A stretch of 64,000 nucleotides of DNA, taken from assembly GCA_022695795.1 (NCBI GenBank), contig MU404113.1:186001-250000 (forward strand), given 5' to 3'. Below the pieces are notes generated by a model. That model was not told the DNA's origin. It did not search any database and saw only the letters and a list, made by a program, of their open reading frames with translations. The DNA is from Biscogniauxia marginata (lineage: Eukaryota > Ascomycota > Sordariomycetes > Xylariales > Xylariaceae). This document shows, in pieces, positions 11,996-23,927 of the stretch (positions are counted from its first letter, which is position 1; each line of letters opens with the position of its first letter). Made by a program: the position numbers and the translations under genes.

Positions 11996-13966
11996 TGCAC
12001 TGCCCACTAAGTTTGAAATGTTCGTGCTAAAAGGTTGTGTATAGAACACGAGCTACGACACTTACACGGTTCCGCGATGGCCCTCTTTCTGCGAGCTATA
12101 GACTGGTTTAAGTAGCGGCATTTCTCCTATGAAGGGCCCGGCATTGCCTCCTAGGTTAGCCCTATAGGGCGCAGCAGGGTGGTTCGGCTCCAAGGTTACC
12201 GCAGACTGTCCAGGTATGCATATACGTACATAGTATTAAAATTGGGCTTATTACATATTATATCACGACACTGGGGGCCAAGCCATCTTCGATACAAGTA
12301 CCAAGCTTGAGGCACATAAGTGGGTATATTGTGGTTAGATCAGTACATATCCGTATAGTGGGCAACCATGCATGTGGACGTCCCTCGTAATAATCGCGGG
12401 AGCTGAGATTAGAGGAGTGCCGTTGCAACGCAGGTTACCATTGCCACCCTTTTCTGGCCTCCTACATATTCCAAAATTTATGGAACTTGCATACATACCA
12501 TGCGACATGCCTGTGATGAGACATCCACAAATCAGGAGGTATAGCGGCGCCTATAGCACAGCCTGTCATGCTAAGATCTGGGCAGCGCCACATGTTGGCA
12601 CTTACATAGTATATTGCAACGACCACCCAAGTCTCTCAGCTAATGGCTTTCGGCTCTAGTCTATGTACGTATGGTAGCAATCAGGATACTAAATTCTGAC
12701 TATGTCTTGGATTTTGGCGCCAGGGTGTGCAACGCAACATAGTTCAGCTTCCAAGAGTGATATTGCTGAGTAGGTAGTACCAATATCATGATCACCAGGC
12801 CAGTGCGAGGTTCGCCCGACAAAATGGATCTGCTTAAGGTCAGCCCCACGGGACACGACGCGCCTTAGATCAATTACCTAGGTATATCCGCTAATAACAG
12901 TAGTGTAAATACCTAAATCTGTGAACTTGCGAGCGTTATCTTCCATCTAGCTCTGACGGGACTGGAGAGACGGGAGGGGCCTCGAAGGATTAAGCAGTAG
13001 CGGGATAAAAAGCTTGAATTCTGTAGGAATCTTGGTCGATCTTGAGATACGACGAGAATTATTGGACAAAGGACACCGGTTGTTGGACCCTGTGGACCAA
13101 GAAAGAAAAAAAGTAATCACTTTATCTTCCCAATAACTATATGAATATCGGATAGGATTTACCGAGGCCATGCTAGTTTCAGTCTTGACTACGGATATCC
13201 TTCTACTTAAGGCTAGCAAGAATTGTTAGCAACAGATTTCCCTCGATGGTTTACCGACATAGTGTATAAATAAAGATGGGAGGGTACACAGGCCCCAGAC
13301 AATGCATGTATTCCGATGTATTCTACGTCGACTATAGCCTGGGTTACTGTGCTGGCTGGCTCCGTGGCGCTTCGGCGAGCGAAAAACTTGATTACAAGGG
13401 GGAGAGTGGCATTGTACATTGATAACATAAATAGCAATGGTTGGACTAGTCGAGATCCGACTAACGAGGCTCCTGTCTGACGTAAGAAGGCCCCCCTGCG
13501 AGATGTGGAAAAATCAAAGCCCTTAGGAGAACTATTACCCCAGTTAGCCTTCGGCTACATCATACAGCATTCCGAATCTCACTCCGCGAATTTCCAGCGG
13601 GCAGGTACGTATGTATATCCTTCTAGTTCTTAGCAAAGCCGGAATATGTATGAAAGTGGATGAAACTTGGCTGATGTCGCTGGTGGTCCCCAATCTCCGG
13701 GGGGGTTATCCTTATACGCTAGGTATACGATAGAGTGTCCGAGGCTACCGTAGAAGCTTGTCGACAGGACCAAGACAGGGCATAATGCATGCTCGGTCAA
13801 CTACTACCGCAATGAATCGACCGTACCCACACCTGTTATAGCATACCGTAGTAGGTTTCCCTATAAGCCCTCCCCCAAGCAGTGGTTCATCATCTACCTG
13901 CGTAGGCAGTTAGGGTTACTTTTATCCTAGCGTATTGAGCATCTTCATCTCATATTCTCCCTCACA
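11996..13966. other. Intergenic between divergent FAD oxidase and prenyltransferase genes
   Basis: About 2.0 kb carrying the promoters of both divergent genes. I see no coding region with domain support. Short open frames around 12372-12659 and 12947-13219 have non-ATG starts or random-looking composition. There is no obvious repeat or RNA gene. Confidence 0.4.
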
Positions 13967-15004
13967 ATGAGCAAGCGTCCAGCCAACAGGAAGAGTTCCC
14001 CTGTAAATGGGTTCCGAAACACCGCGCTCGCCCAGCAGTACGGCGGCGGTCACGCTGGGGGATGGGTTGGTCGTCTGCCCGCGTCGTGGGTCCCGTTTGT
14101 TCAACTGGCTCGCTTAAGCCCGCCCGCGGCGTTGTTTCTCATTTACTTCCCTCACTTCTTCGGCGTCATATTGGCGGCAGTGATCCAGCGATCGCCGGTG
14201 TCCCAGGTACTAAGGGCATGCTTCGTGATGTTCGGTGGAAGCTTCTTTTTCTCAAACGCGGCACACGGTTGGAACGACCTTGTTGACGCGCCTATCGACA
14301 AGTCTATTGCGCGCACGAGCAAGCGTCCCATTCCCAGAGGAGCCATTACACCTCGCGCCGCTTTTCTGTTCACCGTGTCCCAGGCGCTCGGTGCCGCATC
14401 ATTCTTGCTCCTGATGCCGAGCGGGAGTGCAATATACGCTGTCCCCAACATAATTAGCACGACCTATTATCCGTGGGCGAAGCGACACACGAACTTTGCT
14501 CAATTAGTACTCGGCTTCTGCTTGGCTTGGGGTATTATAATGGGGTCCTGTACCATGGGCCTTGAACCTTTCACCGGCGGACCTTTCGGGGGTACAGAGG
14601 GTCTCTGGGCGCACCCGTCGATTGCATGCCTCTTTCTAGCAAGCATTCTCTGGACAATTATATATGACACTATATATGCCCACCAAGATCTCAAAGACGA
14701 CCTAAGGGTTGGGCTTAAGAGCATAGCCGTTTTATTTAAGGATCACACAAAAACATTTTTGTGGCTCGTCCTTGGCTGCATGATAACTTTTCTCTCTGCG
14801 GTCGGCAATCTGGAGGGTATGGGAATCCAGTTCTCCTTGATTGCCGGGGGTGGTTCGGCTTTGTCACTGGGAGCAATGATCGCGAACGTCAAGCTGAAGG
14901 ATTCTGGGAGTTGCTGGTGGTGGTTCAGATATGGCTTTTGGCTTGCTGGAGGGTCGATCGCCGTGGGCCTGCTCTCCGAATACGTTCTCATGGGGCTCCT
15001 ATGA
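13967..15004 (+). CDS. UbiA-family membrane prenyltransferase
   Basis: Single exon, 345 residues. The two Asp-rich prenyl-diphosphate/Mg2+ motifs are intact: NDLVDAPID at 103-111 and D233TIYAHQD240 followed by LKDD. Between and after them are about eight hydrophobic helices, as expected for this integral membrane family. The sequence resembles both 4-hydroxybenzoate polyprenyltransferases (COQ2) and the fungal meroterpenoid aromatic prenyltransferases. There is no mitochondrial-type presequence: the N-terminus is MSKRPANRKSSPVNGF. The cluster-like neighbours suggest secondary metabolism rather than ubiquinone synthesis, which is inference. It probably transfers an isoprenoid chain to an aromatic acceptor in an endomembrane. 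It is transcribed away from the FAD oxidase and towards the alpha/beta hydrolase. Confidence 0.9.
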   Translation: MSKRPANRKSSPVNGFRNTALAQQYGGGHAGGWVGRLPASWVPFVQLARLSPPAALFLIYFPHFFGVILAAVIQRSPVSQVLRACFVMFGGSFFFSNAAHGWNDLVDAPIDKSIARTSKRPIPRGAITPRAAFLFTVSQALGAASFLLLMPSGSAIYAVPNIISTTYYPWAKRHTNFAQLVLGFCLAWGIIMGSCTMGLEPFTGGPFGGTEGLWAHPSIACLFLASILWTIIYDTIYAHQDLKDDLRVGLKSIAVLFKDHTKTFLWLVLGCMITFLSAVGNLEGMGIQFSLIAGGGSALSLGAMIANVKLKDSGSCWWWFRYGFWLAGGSIAVGLLSEYVLMGLL

Positions 15005-16491
15005 TCTCGTTCTAGGGTTGTTGTCATTTCCACTAGACGTGATCACCTTCATCATTACAATATTATACAACCGGGGCTATACCCTTAAGCATTAGGTTAG
15101 GTAGTTTTTCAAGTGATACTAGAATTGAGATGCTCATTGGTCATGTTCGTAACCCATATGCATCACTTCAACCCATTCGTTGTAGGTTTTTTTTCGAGGA
15201 CATTAAAAATACACTTACCTAACACAGGTAGACTTAAAACATGGCTTCCAATACTTAGCTGGGGTCTGCTGCTACATGTATAGACATGACAAGAGTTGTT
15301 AATGATGACTAATAATATAGGACCCATGCTTAAGTCATGATAGTCCATTACCATATTTACCTTTGTCGCACGGATGGACACCTGTAGGCGCTGCCAAGAC
15401 CAGTTGGTCATGAGCCAGAATACGATTGGAGATAGATAATGATGTTGGATTCAAGGGTACCAACGTGCATAGGATGAGAAAGGCCCCAGGTAACAGATTG
15501 TGTATAAATAGGCAGAGAATTCCTGGAGGACCTCATGAATGAACTTAGCCTCTTAAGTCCCTTGAGACCAAAGAGAATTATTAGTCGAAATTGAACTATT
15601 GTTCCAAGTCCATCAGCCCTTGTCACAACCTTAAACGGGTTTTAAATGGTTCGAATGTCGCATCATGTGTCTACCAGAATCTGAGATTTAGGGAACTTGG
15701 AATAATATTAGATGATGAGAAGACATACACTTAGATCCCCAATAGCTTCGGAATGGCGGTAGTTTGTCACTTGATAACTGAAGGTAACATTACTAAGACC
15801 TTGCTTACCATGAACCAATAGGTAGACCAATGTCATGAATTATAACTTGAGATATGAGCAATGAGGAGGCTGCTAACTGAAGTGTTTTACACCAAGACAT
15901 GCGAAATTGAAATATATCTGTTAATTATCACGACTCTCTTGGTCGACTCAACCTTAAAGTCTTACGAGAATACGATATAATAGACCAAAACAAAAGACAA
16001 ATAAACGAGAGAAAATAATACGTTCAAAGCATGATTTAGAATTTTTTACTATTATCGCCTGTGCCGCATCATTTTCAGGGAATGGCCCGACAAAGCATCA
16101 CCATACTCATTTACTCCTTATTTTAGCTCCTAATGTCAGGCAAACCTTGTTATTTATTAATGAGAACCTTGCATAGTTGTTAGTTTTGGGCCTCATGCCA
16201 TATATAATCCAATACTAGAAACAAGACAAGCTGGGTGAGTAAAGTACTGGCGTACCTGATAGATACCTACCTATGACTCTAGGAAGTGAGAACTAGTATT
16301 CATCGCAAATTTAGCTTCAAGGTCTGTCCTACATGTCATCTAAATATATATAGTAATATACTACGTTGGTGTCGGTAACGTTTAGCTGTCATCTAATCGG
16401 GTTTCAGAAGTGAACATATCAGTATGCATTTATGTCTAGTATTATATATTGTTAACTCTTCTCATGCTGGTAACAATGCACAGTAATACTA
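15005..16491. other. Intergenic between convergent genes, no supported gene
   Basis: About 1.5 kb of moderately AT-rich sequence between the stop codons of the prenyltransferase and hydrolase genes. Open frames at 15163-15411 and 15408-15626 (minus) show no domains. Nothing else is recognised. Confidence 0.4.
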
Positions 16492-17683
16492 TTACTTCGA
16501 CAGCCACCCCAGCAATGCATCATGAAACACGTCTGGCTCTTGAATCTGCGGTGCATGTCCTAAGTCTGGAAACTTGATGAGATCCGCGTTAGGTATCGCT
16601 TCAGCAGCTTGATCGCCTAAGACGCTATAGTTACCCAGCTTCTTTTGAACCTCGGGCGGGCTCCATTGCTTGCCGAGCGCCGCTGATTAAAAACGTGAGT
16701 TAAAAGTTACCCTTCATAGCAAATAAAATGGGGGTAAAACGCATGTCTCGGGAGTAAAATGCTCTTCCGACTATCGAGACAAGGAAATTCTAGTCCCCGA
16801 GACAAGACACAAAGGGGAAAAATGAACTCTTGGAATACATACTGTTGTCCTTTTCGCCAATCAGTAGGAGAGTGCGTGGTTGCAAAAGGCCGAACTCGTA
16901 GACGACAGGGGCGCTCAATGCTAGGTCGGTAATGAGAGCCTGGTCAAAAGCAAACGTAGCAGCTTCGCTCCCCTTGTAGATGTCGACGAGCATATTCACC
17001 CAGACGTCGTAAGAATCATCCCACTGGCCGACGTAATAGGTCGCTTGCTCATACTCTCGGATCGAAGTGTAGTTGCTTTCCTTCTCGGTTTCGTAGAGTG
17101 CCTCGATACTCCGGTAGGGTACGCCCAACGCCTTCCAATCCTCCAGCCCTAGCGGATTCACGAGTACGATTTCGTCGATGCTCTCGGGGTACATCAAGCC
17201 ATAACGCACACTGGTCATACCACCCAAAGAATGTCCGAGAACGGTTACGTTCTCGACGCCCAGAGCCTGCAGCAAGTTGTGAGTGTTGTACGAGAGTTGC
17301 TGAAGCGTATACTGGTAAGAGTTGGGCTTTGTGGATTTACAGAAGCCGACTTGATCCGGTAGGACAACCCGGTATCCCACAGCTGCGAGCTCTTTTGCAG
17401 TTGCTTCCCACGTCGGCCCGCAGAAGTTCTTCCCGTGCAAACAGATGGCAACCTTACCATTGGGCTTGCCTGTTGGTGCGACATCCATAAATGCCATCTC
17501 GAGATCCTGTAGTTGCGAGTTGAACCTGTATAGCTTCAAAGGCCAGGGGTAAGTGAAATTCGAGCCGTTCAGGTCCCCATCCGAAGGCACGTCTACTATG
17601 GACCCGGAGGCCTGAGCCGATGACACCTTAACGGAGGCAGAAAAGCTGAGGACCACGGCGGTCACCAGGGTGAATAGCCTCAT
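16492..17683 (-). CDS. Secreted alpha/beta-hydrolase
   Basis: Two exons, 17683-16843 and 16682-16492, give 343 residues. The N-terminus from ATG 17683 is a clear signal peptide (MRLFTLVTAVVLSFSAS). The hydrolase fold is complete: oxyanion region CLHGKNFCG, strand VVLPDQVGFCKS, nucleophile elbow GHSLGG with Ser152, acid residue in LLIGEKDN just before the intron, and catalytic His in the second exon (DLGHAPQIQ). Several NxS/T sites fit secretion. Family relatives are esterases, epoxide hydrolases or haloalkane-dehalogenase-like enzymes, and the substrate is unknown. An upstream GTG-started extension of the frame was rejected because the signal peptide begins at this Met. Convergent with the prenyltransferase, it could belong to the same metabolic block. 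Confidence 0.9.
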
Positions 17684-19522
17684 CACGTAGGCGAGTTTAG
17701 GACGAGATAAGCAGTTAGTGAGTCGACTGCCCTTGCGATAAGATTTGAGTATCCTAGGTGCCGACCTTCGCATATCCAGAAATGACACCAGTTAAGTTTC
17801 ATCTTTCCTACGATCGTGGAAATGCAAACAGTGTAGGTTAAATGACAGCATGACAAATGAAACAGCCGCATAGAACACCCAGTATGCAAAGCAATTTTGC
17901 TGGCTCCTCGCCTGCCCCTCATAAGATTAAGGTCACCGACTAAACCGATAGGTCAGGAGGCGAGGCGGGTGGCTAGAACCGGCAATAGTTAGTAGCGAGA
18001 CGATTCACATCTTCGAGTAATGTACTTACCTGTATGTTACTATCAGATTTCCTGGAAATATCGAGGTAGATCTTCCTGGTCCGATTCCCATCTGGACAAG
18101 GTAGTTCGAATACCTGCCCTGCTTGCCCCGGCCCCTGTCTGGCATCTGACCAGGACTATCATGGCCCTCGATCATGAAGAGGGAGTGAGAAACTCCCTGC
18201 GTATAAAAGACAGGAACTGCAGAGTATTTATCAATGATAAAGTTGTCACCTGAAATGTCTACCGCGTTAGCTAGAAGGTGTGCATTTGCAACTGCTAAGA
18301 TGATAGACCTTCTCACTCATGTCAACCGGACTGCATGCTGGTCACCAGACGAGAATTTCGCATCAGACTTTGTCACGAAGCAAGGAAGATCTTTCTGATC
18401 TTGGGCTGCATTGTACGCTGCGCAAGCATGCATTGCGCATCTCGCTCCGCTCTATCCAGCTTCCGAAAGGAGCAGGTGCCCAGCGTAGCATCGCCAACCG
18501 TAGGCAAGGGGGTGCTTTCATTGTCGATTCCGGACCCTAAACTGGAAATTAGAAAACGCCCTCAGTCATCAACAAGGCATGGTTGCTCGTGGTGACCCGT
18601 TATGTTCCATGACATAGTGGATTTACGTATTGAATAAGATCTCTGGGCAATGTTGTCAACATGAGGGAGTGGAATCGGTCCGTGCAGGATTGTTCGGAAC
18701 GGCGAGGTATACGATCGCCTTGATTTAGTACTGGCACCTAATACTAGCAAGAACTGACTGAAAAGAATTCCCCGCAGTGTAGTATCGGAGGGGTTCTTAA
18801 AAATATTCATAGTTCGGTACCGCTATCGCGTCAGAGGCGATCAATCCCCTCGGGAGCCAGGTCCTAAGTTGCCAAGTCGATATACCCCCCACGCTTGCTC
18901 GTGTTCTTCGTTTCTAACCCCGTCCTTTTTACAGCAGTGCTCACGGGCGAAAGCCAACAATCTCTGGAACTACATACTACAGATTCTAATTCCAGTTTAG
19001 ATAGATTAATTCACAAATAGAGCAGATGCCGTAACGGCTTATAGAGATTTGGATACAAACAGTATTCCGTTACTCTACCGCTTCCCTTGGGCCAACGGGG
19101 ACAGTCCTCAGGTGATATGATTTGCGGAGCACTGTCTACCTAACTGGTGACTAAAACATATGGGTTTGCAAATTACGACCGTAGATCAACCTTAATACTT
19201 ATTACTTAAGGGCCAATGTTATGTATAAGATGTTGGATGCCAAGTTTATAGGCGATAACACCTGCGTTTCGCGAATAGGCCGGGCTCCAATTGCGACCAA
19301 GACACTGCGACACTGACTCAAACCTTACGGGCAATCGAACAGTAATCATGAATATTGTTTGAGAATGAGACTTCCTTCGAACAAAGTATAATTTGCGGAA
19401 TTTTCCTGGGATCTCAGATTATCATATAGTCTCGCGGCCCCGTGCTCTAACATGTGAATTTGTACATACTTATCGTCAGGCTGTTTGTTCGCAGAAACCA
19501 CCGAATCTCACGAGAACTAACA
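17684..19522. other. Intergenic, no supported gene
   Basis: About 1.8 kb between the hydrolase and the rhodopsin-domain gene. Several short open frames (18020-18316, 18319-18595, 18562-18810) lack domains, splice support or a plausible start. It presumably contains both promoters. I see no RNA gene. Confidence 0.4.
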
Positions 19523-21064
19523 ATGGTTGAAGGAAACTTACCTGGTGATAGCAAAGCCTACCAAATAAGGGTGCCTTGTATCGTGTTCCTCGTCGTGACT
19601 CCCCTCTTTCTGGGTGCCCGGATCTCATCTCGACTGAAGTCTCGCTCAGGGCTGGGATGGGACGATTGGACAATCATCATCTCTTGGGTACGTCTCCCAC
19701 GTCTTATATAAGAGAAGCACGTGATGTATAAACTGACACTGATTCTATGAAGATATTCGCTCAGACCGTTTCGGGTCTACTGCTAGCCTCATGTGAATAT
19801 GGATTTGGACAGCATATATTCAATCTATCGATCCAAAATAAGATAACGACGTTGAAGGTATTCCACCGAATGTAACATATCCATAATGGGGGAGGAGAGA
19901 GCTGAGAGAGAGAAACAGTTATTCTACGTCGCTCAAGCGTTCTACAAGGTCACCTTGAACTTGACTAAAGCCTCGATTCTTCTGCTATATCTTCGAATAT
20001 TCGTCCAGAGATGGTTCCGAGTTTCTTGTCATATCCTACTAGGTATCATCATTTGCTTCATGATAGCTACCACTGCTTCATCAATTTGGCAATGCAACCC
20101 TGTTGCCCGGGCTGTAAGTGTACCATGTTACTATGGTAATTTCTTTTTCTAGCTTCGCGTATCTCTTGATACTTTATGGCTCGGTCAAGCCCGGGATATG
20201 CCCCTAGAAAACAGACCCGTCGGCTCACTTAAAATGGCTATATCAATATTCACCGTGTTGGGCAGATACTAACCTTCGCCTCTCAATGGGTTTTCGTTTC
20301 CAAAGTGGGATAAGACCATACCAGGAACTTGTATTAGTATCACTGCCAACTGGTACGCGAACGCGGGCTTCTCTATTGCCACCGATGTGGTAATACTTGT
20401 GTTACCTATGCAGCCCATCTTTCAGTCCAAGCTGCCTACGAGGCAGAAATGGGCCCTGATGATTGTGTTTGCGTTGGGAATATTGTGAGCACATGTTGTT
20501 TTGCCTCCTCAACCTACCCTGTGATGCTGATAAAAGAAAACAACTACTAGTGTTACCGTGACTAGCATCTTGCGCATGCAGACGCTTAACTTTTCCTCTA
20601 CAAGCCCAGACACAACTTATGACATAACCTCCTCGATCTGGACTGTGATCGAGGAGAATGTTGCAATCCTCTGCGCGTGTCTGCCGATGTGTAAGGGACC
20701 GTTGAGTCTGCTATTCCCGTCGGTATTTAAGCCGACGCCTCGCAACGTCTCGAAGAAGTCGTCTACTGGAAACTCGAGCCGGAGCAACTGGACGCCAATG
20801 CGAGGTGACCGGGAGAAGCTGAGCACAAGGGTGACGTCAATCCAGGGACGTCTCCGGCTCAGAGACCGGGATGATACAAGTGAAGAGTATATACTGGACG
20901 ATGTGGAGCCCAGAAATGTCGCAACTAACCGTGATGAGGACAATGGAGGAGGGATCCGGAAGGTTACGGAATATGAGATTAAGATCGATGAGCAGGAAGG
21001 GAAAACCGCACTGCCAGTTGAAAGGGGAACGGTATTTGATCGATGTGGTCAAGGGAAACATTAA
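19523..21064 (+). CDS. Fungal rhodopsin-domain (PTH11/SAT-like) seven-helix membrane protein
   Basis: Five exons, 19523-19687, 19765-19857, 19919-20113, 20306-20484 and 20551-21064, give 381 residues in continuous frame. The family landmarks occur in order: a first helix with PCIVFLVVTPLFLGARI, then GLGWDDWTIIISW; GFGQHIFNL; TKASILLLYLRIF; WQCNPVARAWDKTIPGTC; ANWYANAGFSIATDVVILV; LPTRQKWALMIVFALGIL; and TTYDITSSIWTVIEENVAIL with CACLPM. After helix seven there is a hydrophilic cytoplasmic tail of about 110 residues. Proteins with this domain include PTH11-type surface sensors and cluster-encoded transporters or sensors. No ligand can be assigned. The CFEM domain of true PTH11 is absent. Confidence 0.88.
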
Positions 21065-21424
21065 AAGGGGTTGTATAGTGTATAGAAAGTGATATCGCCA
21101 CAAGGGACTAAATATGGACTATATGTAAATGAAGTATACATAGATGGGTCTATAGGTATGTAGGTATACATCAACTAGATGATACTTATACTTAATATAA
21201 TATAGTAGAACGAGATATGATAAATATTACATTGCCGCGCTTATATTAGAGGTGGACCAGTCACCGGCACATGTCACTAAGCAGGATAGCTTTTTAAATA
21301 AGGGACTGTCTTAAAATCCCAAGATCGTTATACTAGTAATTTCTTATATAAAACCGTTTCAAGCTATTATTTAGTCATTATTTTTACTTATTTAATTTAA
21401 AATTTAATTTATTAAAATATAAAT

Positions 21425-22255
21425 ATAAATAAGTTATATAAACGAATAAGCCATTTAATTTTTTATATAAAATCGACTTTTTTAAAAAAAATTTATAACT
21501 TCGCATATAAAAGTCGTAAAAATCTCGAATCTTTTTTTTAATTATATAATTATATAAAATAATTAAAATTAATATACGCGAAAAAAAAACGTGAAAAAAA
21601 ACGCGAAAATTTAAAATTTAAAATAAAACATATAAACCTTTTTATTAAAAATTTAAATTTAAAATTTTTTTTTAATTTTATAACGTGTTTTATAAGTAAG
21701 TAAGCCACATAAGCGAGCAAGCCATTTAATTTCTTATATAAAATCGACTTTTTCAAAAATTTATAACTTTACACGTAAAAATTATAAAAATCTCGGACCT
21801 TTTTCACTAGTTATATAATTATACGGTTTAACTAAAAATAAAATCAAAAAAAAATGAATTTTAAAGGACGCGAAAAGAAAACGCGTAAAAACTAAAATTA
21901 AAACAAAACATATAAACCTTTTTACGTATTTCTTTATATATTTCACTTTTATTTTTTTGATTTTATTTTTAATTAAACTATATAGTTATATATTTAAAAA
22001 AAAGGTCCGAGATTTTTATAATTTTTACGTGTAAAGTTATAAATTTTTGAAAAAGTCGATTTTATATAAGAAATTAAATGGCTTACTTACTTATAAAACA
22101 CGTTATAAAATTATCTTATATAATTATATAACTAAAAAAAGATTTGTGATTTTTACGATTTTTACGCGCGAAGTTATAAATTTTTTTTTAAAAAAGTTGA
22201 TTTTATATAAAAAATTAAATAACTTACTTATTTATATAACTTATTTATATATAAA
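21425..22255. mobile_element. Older palindromic element split by a younger copy
   Basis: The left arm (about 21425-21680) and right arm (about 22106-22255) are inverted copies of each other. Reading inward, both go AAGTTATATAAA, then TTTTTTATATAAAATC, then AAATTTATAACTTCGC, then a TTATATAATTATATAA tract. The younger element at 21683-22103 interrupts them at a TA. The outer ends are too mutated to find the ACGTG terminus. Same family as the inner element. Confidence 0.65.
21683..22103. mobile_element. Palindromic TA-flanked MITE-like element, copy 1
   Basis: A 421-bp foldback. It begins ACGTGTTTTATAAGTAAGTA and ends with the inverted complement (TACTTATAAAACACGT, allowing mismatches). It is flanked on both sides by TA (21681-21682 and 22104-22105), as expected for a TA target-site duplication of the Tc1/mariner type. 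The two arms of about 190 bp match almost base for base (for example AAAATCGACTTTTTCAAAAA in one against its complement in the other). It has no coding capacity, consistent with a non-autonomous element. Confidence 0.75.
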
Positions 22256-22712
22256 GTATATTATTATATAAATATTTTTAATAAAATTTTAAACTTTATA
22301 TTATAATATTAAAAAAATAAAATAAACTTTTTATTATTTATTTATTACTTTATATTTAGTTAATAACTTAATTAAAGTGTGGCACCTTTTAAAGTGTTGT
22401 TAATATTAAACTGCACAAATAACTAGGAAGTAGGTACTTATTAAAGAGCTACTACTTACTTGTACTTCGACCTACCTACCTGACAGTCGGGGCTCAACTC
22501 CGGAATTTGGGATACCTATGGAGATGTAATCGACCCCGCCAATGACGTCTCACGGGGCTCTAGCTCACATACCTAGGTACTAGTAGGTACTACCTACGGG
22601 ATGTGTTACCAAGGGCGGTCCATATTTTCTTTTCCCAGGCAATCCGTAAATATCAGTTTTATAAAACCAAATCCAGCCTGCCCTACCGCCACCCTCTCCC
22701 ACCCCGTTCACT

Positions 22713-23927
22713 ATGAAGCCCCCGTGCTCTTTGACCGCGCGCCTGCACCTACGCTTCCTGACGACTCCGCAGCCGTGCCTCATACGGCAGTGGAAATTCA
22801 TTCGCTCGAGCCTTTCATCAGCATCGCCGCAATCACAACAATCCCGTACTTTCCTTCGCTCATCTGATTCTTCTTCCTACCGCGCCGTCGAGAACCTCAA
22901 TGTCGACCGCATGCGCTCGAAGTCGTACGACTATCATGTGAAACGGCGGAGTTTCCTGCTTTGCGGAGCCGTAGCCGGCGTCATCGCCACGCTGTACACG
23001 AGTTACCTATTATCCATCGAGCTGAGGAAGCCCAAGAAGTTCGACATCGGTAGTAGCGGTTCCGGAGCCCCAAAGCTCGATCCGTTCAGCACCGAGGCGG
23101 GATCGAGGCGCAAGACGGTTGTTCATGATGCGCAAGGGCGGGAGATCGTCCCGACAGGGAACAGCACGGTGCCGACGTTCCCGCGGCATCTAGAGCTCGC
23201 TGCTGGCGTGGGCGGGGGACAGACATCCAAAGAGAAGCTCGATGGCGGCGTCGAGTATACTCTCGTCGGGCTTGGTGTACGCACCGTAAGCTTCCTTGGT
23301 ATCCAGGTATACATGGTAGGCTACTACATCGCGACGCCCGACATTGCGGCCATACAGTCCCGCCTCGTCAAGGAGATTAACCCGATCGCAACGACGCTCG
23401 TCTCTAATGAGAAGGAAGAGCTGCGGCGCGCGCTCCTTGACCCCCAGCGAGGCGAGGAGCTCTGGAACGCCATTCTGACGGATGTCCGCCCCCGGAGCAT
23501 CTTCCGTATCGTGCCTGTGCGTGACACTGACTTTCACCACCTCAGAGACGGCTTCGTGCGAGCTATCCAGGCACGATCGTCGCAGGGTGACCAGCGAGCC
23601 ACCTACGCGGACGAGGCCTTCGGGTCTGGCATGCGCGACTTCCGCGCCCTCTTCAACCGCGGCCGCGTGCCCAAGCGGAGGGAGATGCTGCTTTGCCGGG
23701 ATGGGGCTGGCCAGCTGACTATCACGTACGATGATGGCAGCGACAGCGGCAAGGGTAGTAGCAATATAGTCGGCCATGTAGATGAGGAGAGGATCTCGAG
23801 GCTGCTGTGGCTGAATTACCTCTCTGGTAGTAAGGTCGCATCTGAGCCGGCACGGAGCAACATCGTTGAGGGGATTATGGAATTTGTCGAGAGGCCCGTG
23901 GGTACGGTCGCTACGCAGGTCTTATGA
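22713..23927 (+). CDS. aim18: AIM18-like mitochondrial chalcone-isomerase-fold protein
   Basis: Single exon, 404 residues, starting at the first ATG after a CT-rich leader. Residues 1-50 are basic and Ser-rich (MKPPCSLTARLHLRFLTTPQ onward), as for a mitochondrial presequence. A transmembrane helix follows (FLLCGAVAGVIATLYTSYLL, about 91-110). The C-terminal two thirds are a chalcone/flavanone-isomerase-like domain: VEYTLVGLGVRTVSFLGIQV, VYMVGYYIA, RIVPVRDTDFHHLRDGFVRA, WLNYLSGSKVASEPAR near the end. Yeast Aim18/Aim46 are inner-membrane proteins of this fold, reported to bind haem. No flavonoid-isomerase role is expected. It is a conserved single-copy fungal gene and therefore good evidence of a core chromosomal region. 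Confidence 0.9.
   Translation: MKPPCSLTARLHLRFLTTPQPCLIRQWKFIRSSLSSASPQSQQSRTFLRSSDSSSYRAVENLNVDRMRSKSYDYHVKRRSFLLCGAVAGVIATLYTSYLLSIELRKPKKFDIGSSGSGAPKLDPFSTEAGSRRKTVVHDAQGREIVPTGNSTVPTFPRHLELAAGVGGGQTSKEKLDGGVEYTLVGLGVRTVSFLGIQVYMVGYYIATPDIAAIQSRLVKEINPIATTLVSNEKEELRRALLDPQRGEELWNAILTDVRPRSIFRIVPVRDTDFHHLRDGFVRAIQARSSQGDQRATYADEAFGSGMRDFRALFNRGRVPKRREMLLCRDGAGQLTITYDDGSDSGKGSSNIVGHVDEERISRLLWLNYLSGSKVASEPARSNIVEGIMEFVERPVGTVATQVL

Larger units (their letters stand above)
21330..22390. repeat. AT-rich, RIP-like island with nested palindromic elements
   Basis: Composition changes at about 21330 from normal to nearly pure A/T and returns at about 22390. It contains two related foldback elements, one inside the other (listed separately). 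No gene survives. Short lysine/isoleucine-rich open frames here are read from the repeat arms and are not genes. Confidence 0.8.

Noticed and set aside
12372..13219. Short frames between the FAD oxidase and prenyltransferase genes
   Set aside because: Non-ATG starts, no domains and no frame-closing splice joins.
21550..22271. Lys/Ile-rich frames with identical first residues on opposite strands
   Set aside because: They are the two arms of the palindromic element read in both directions, not genes.
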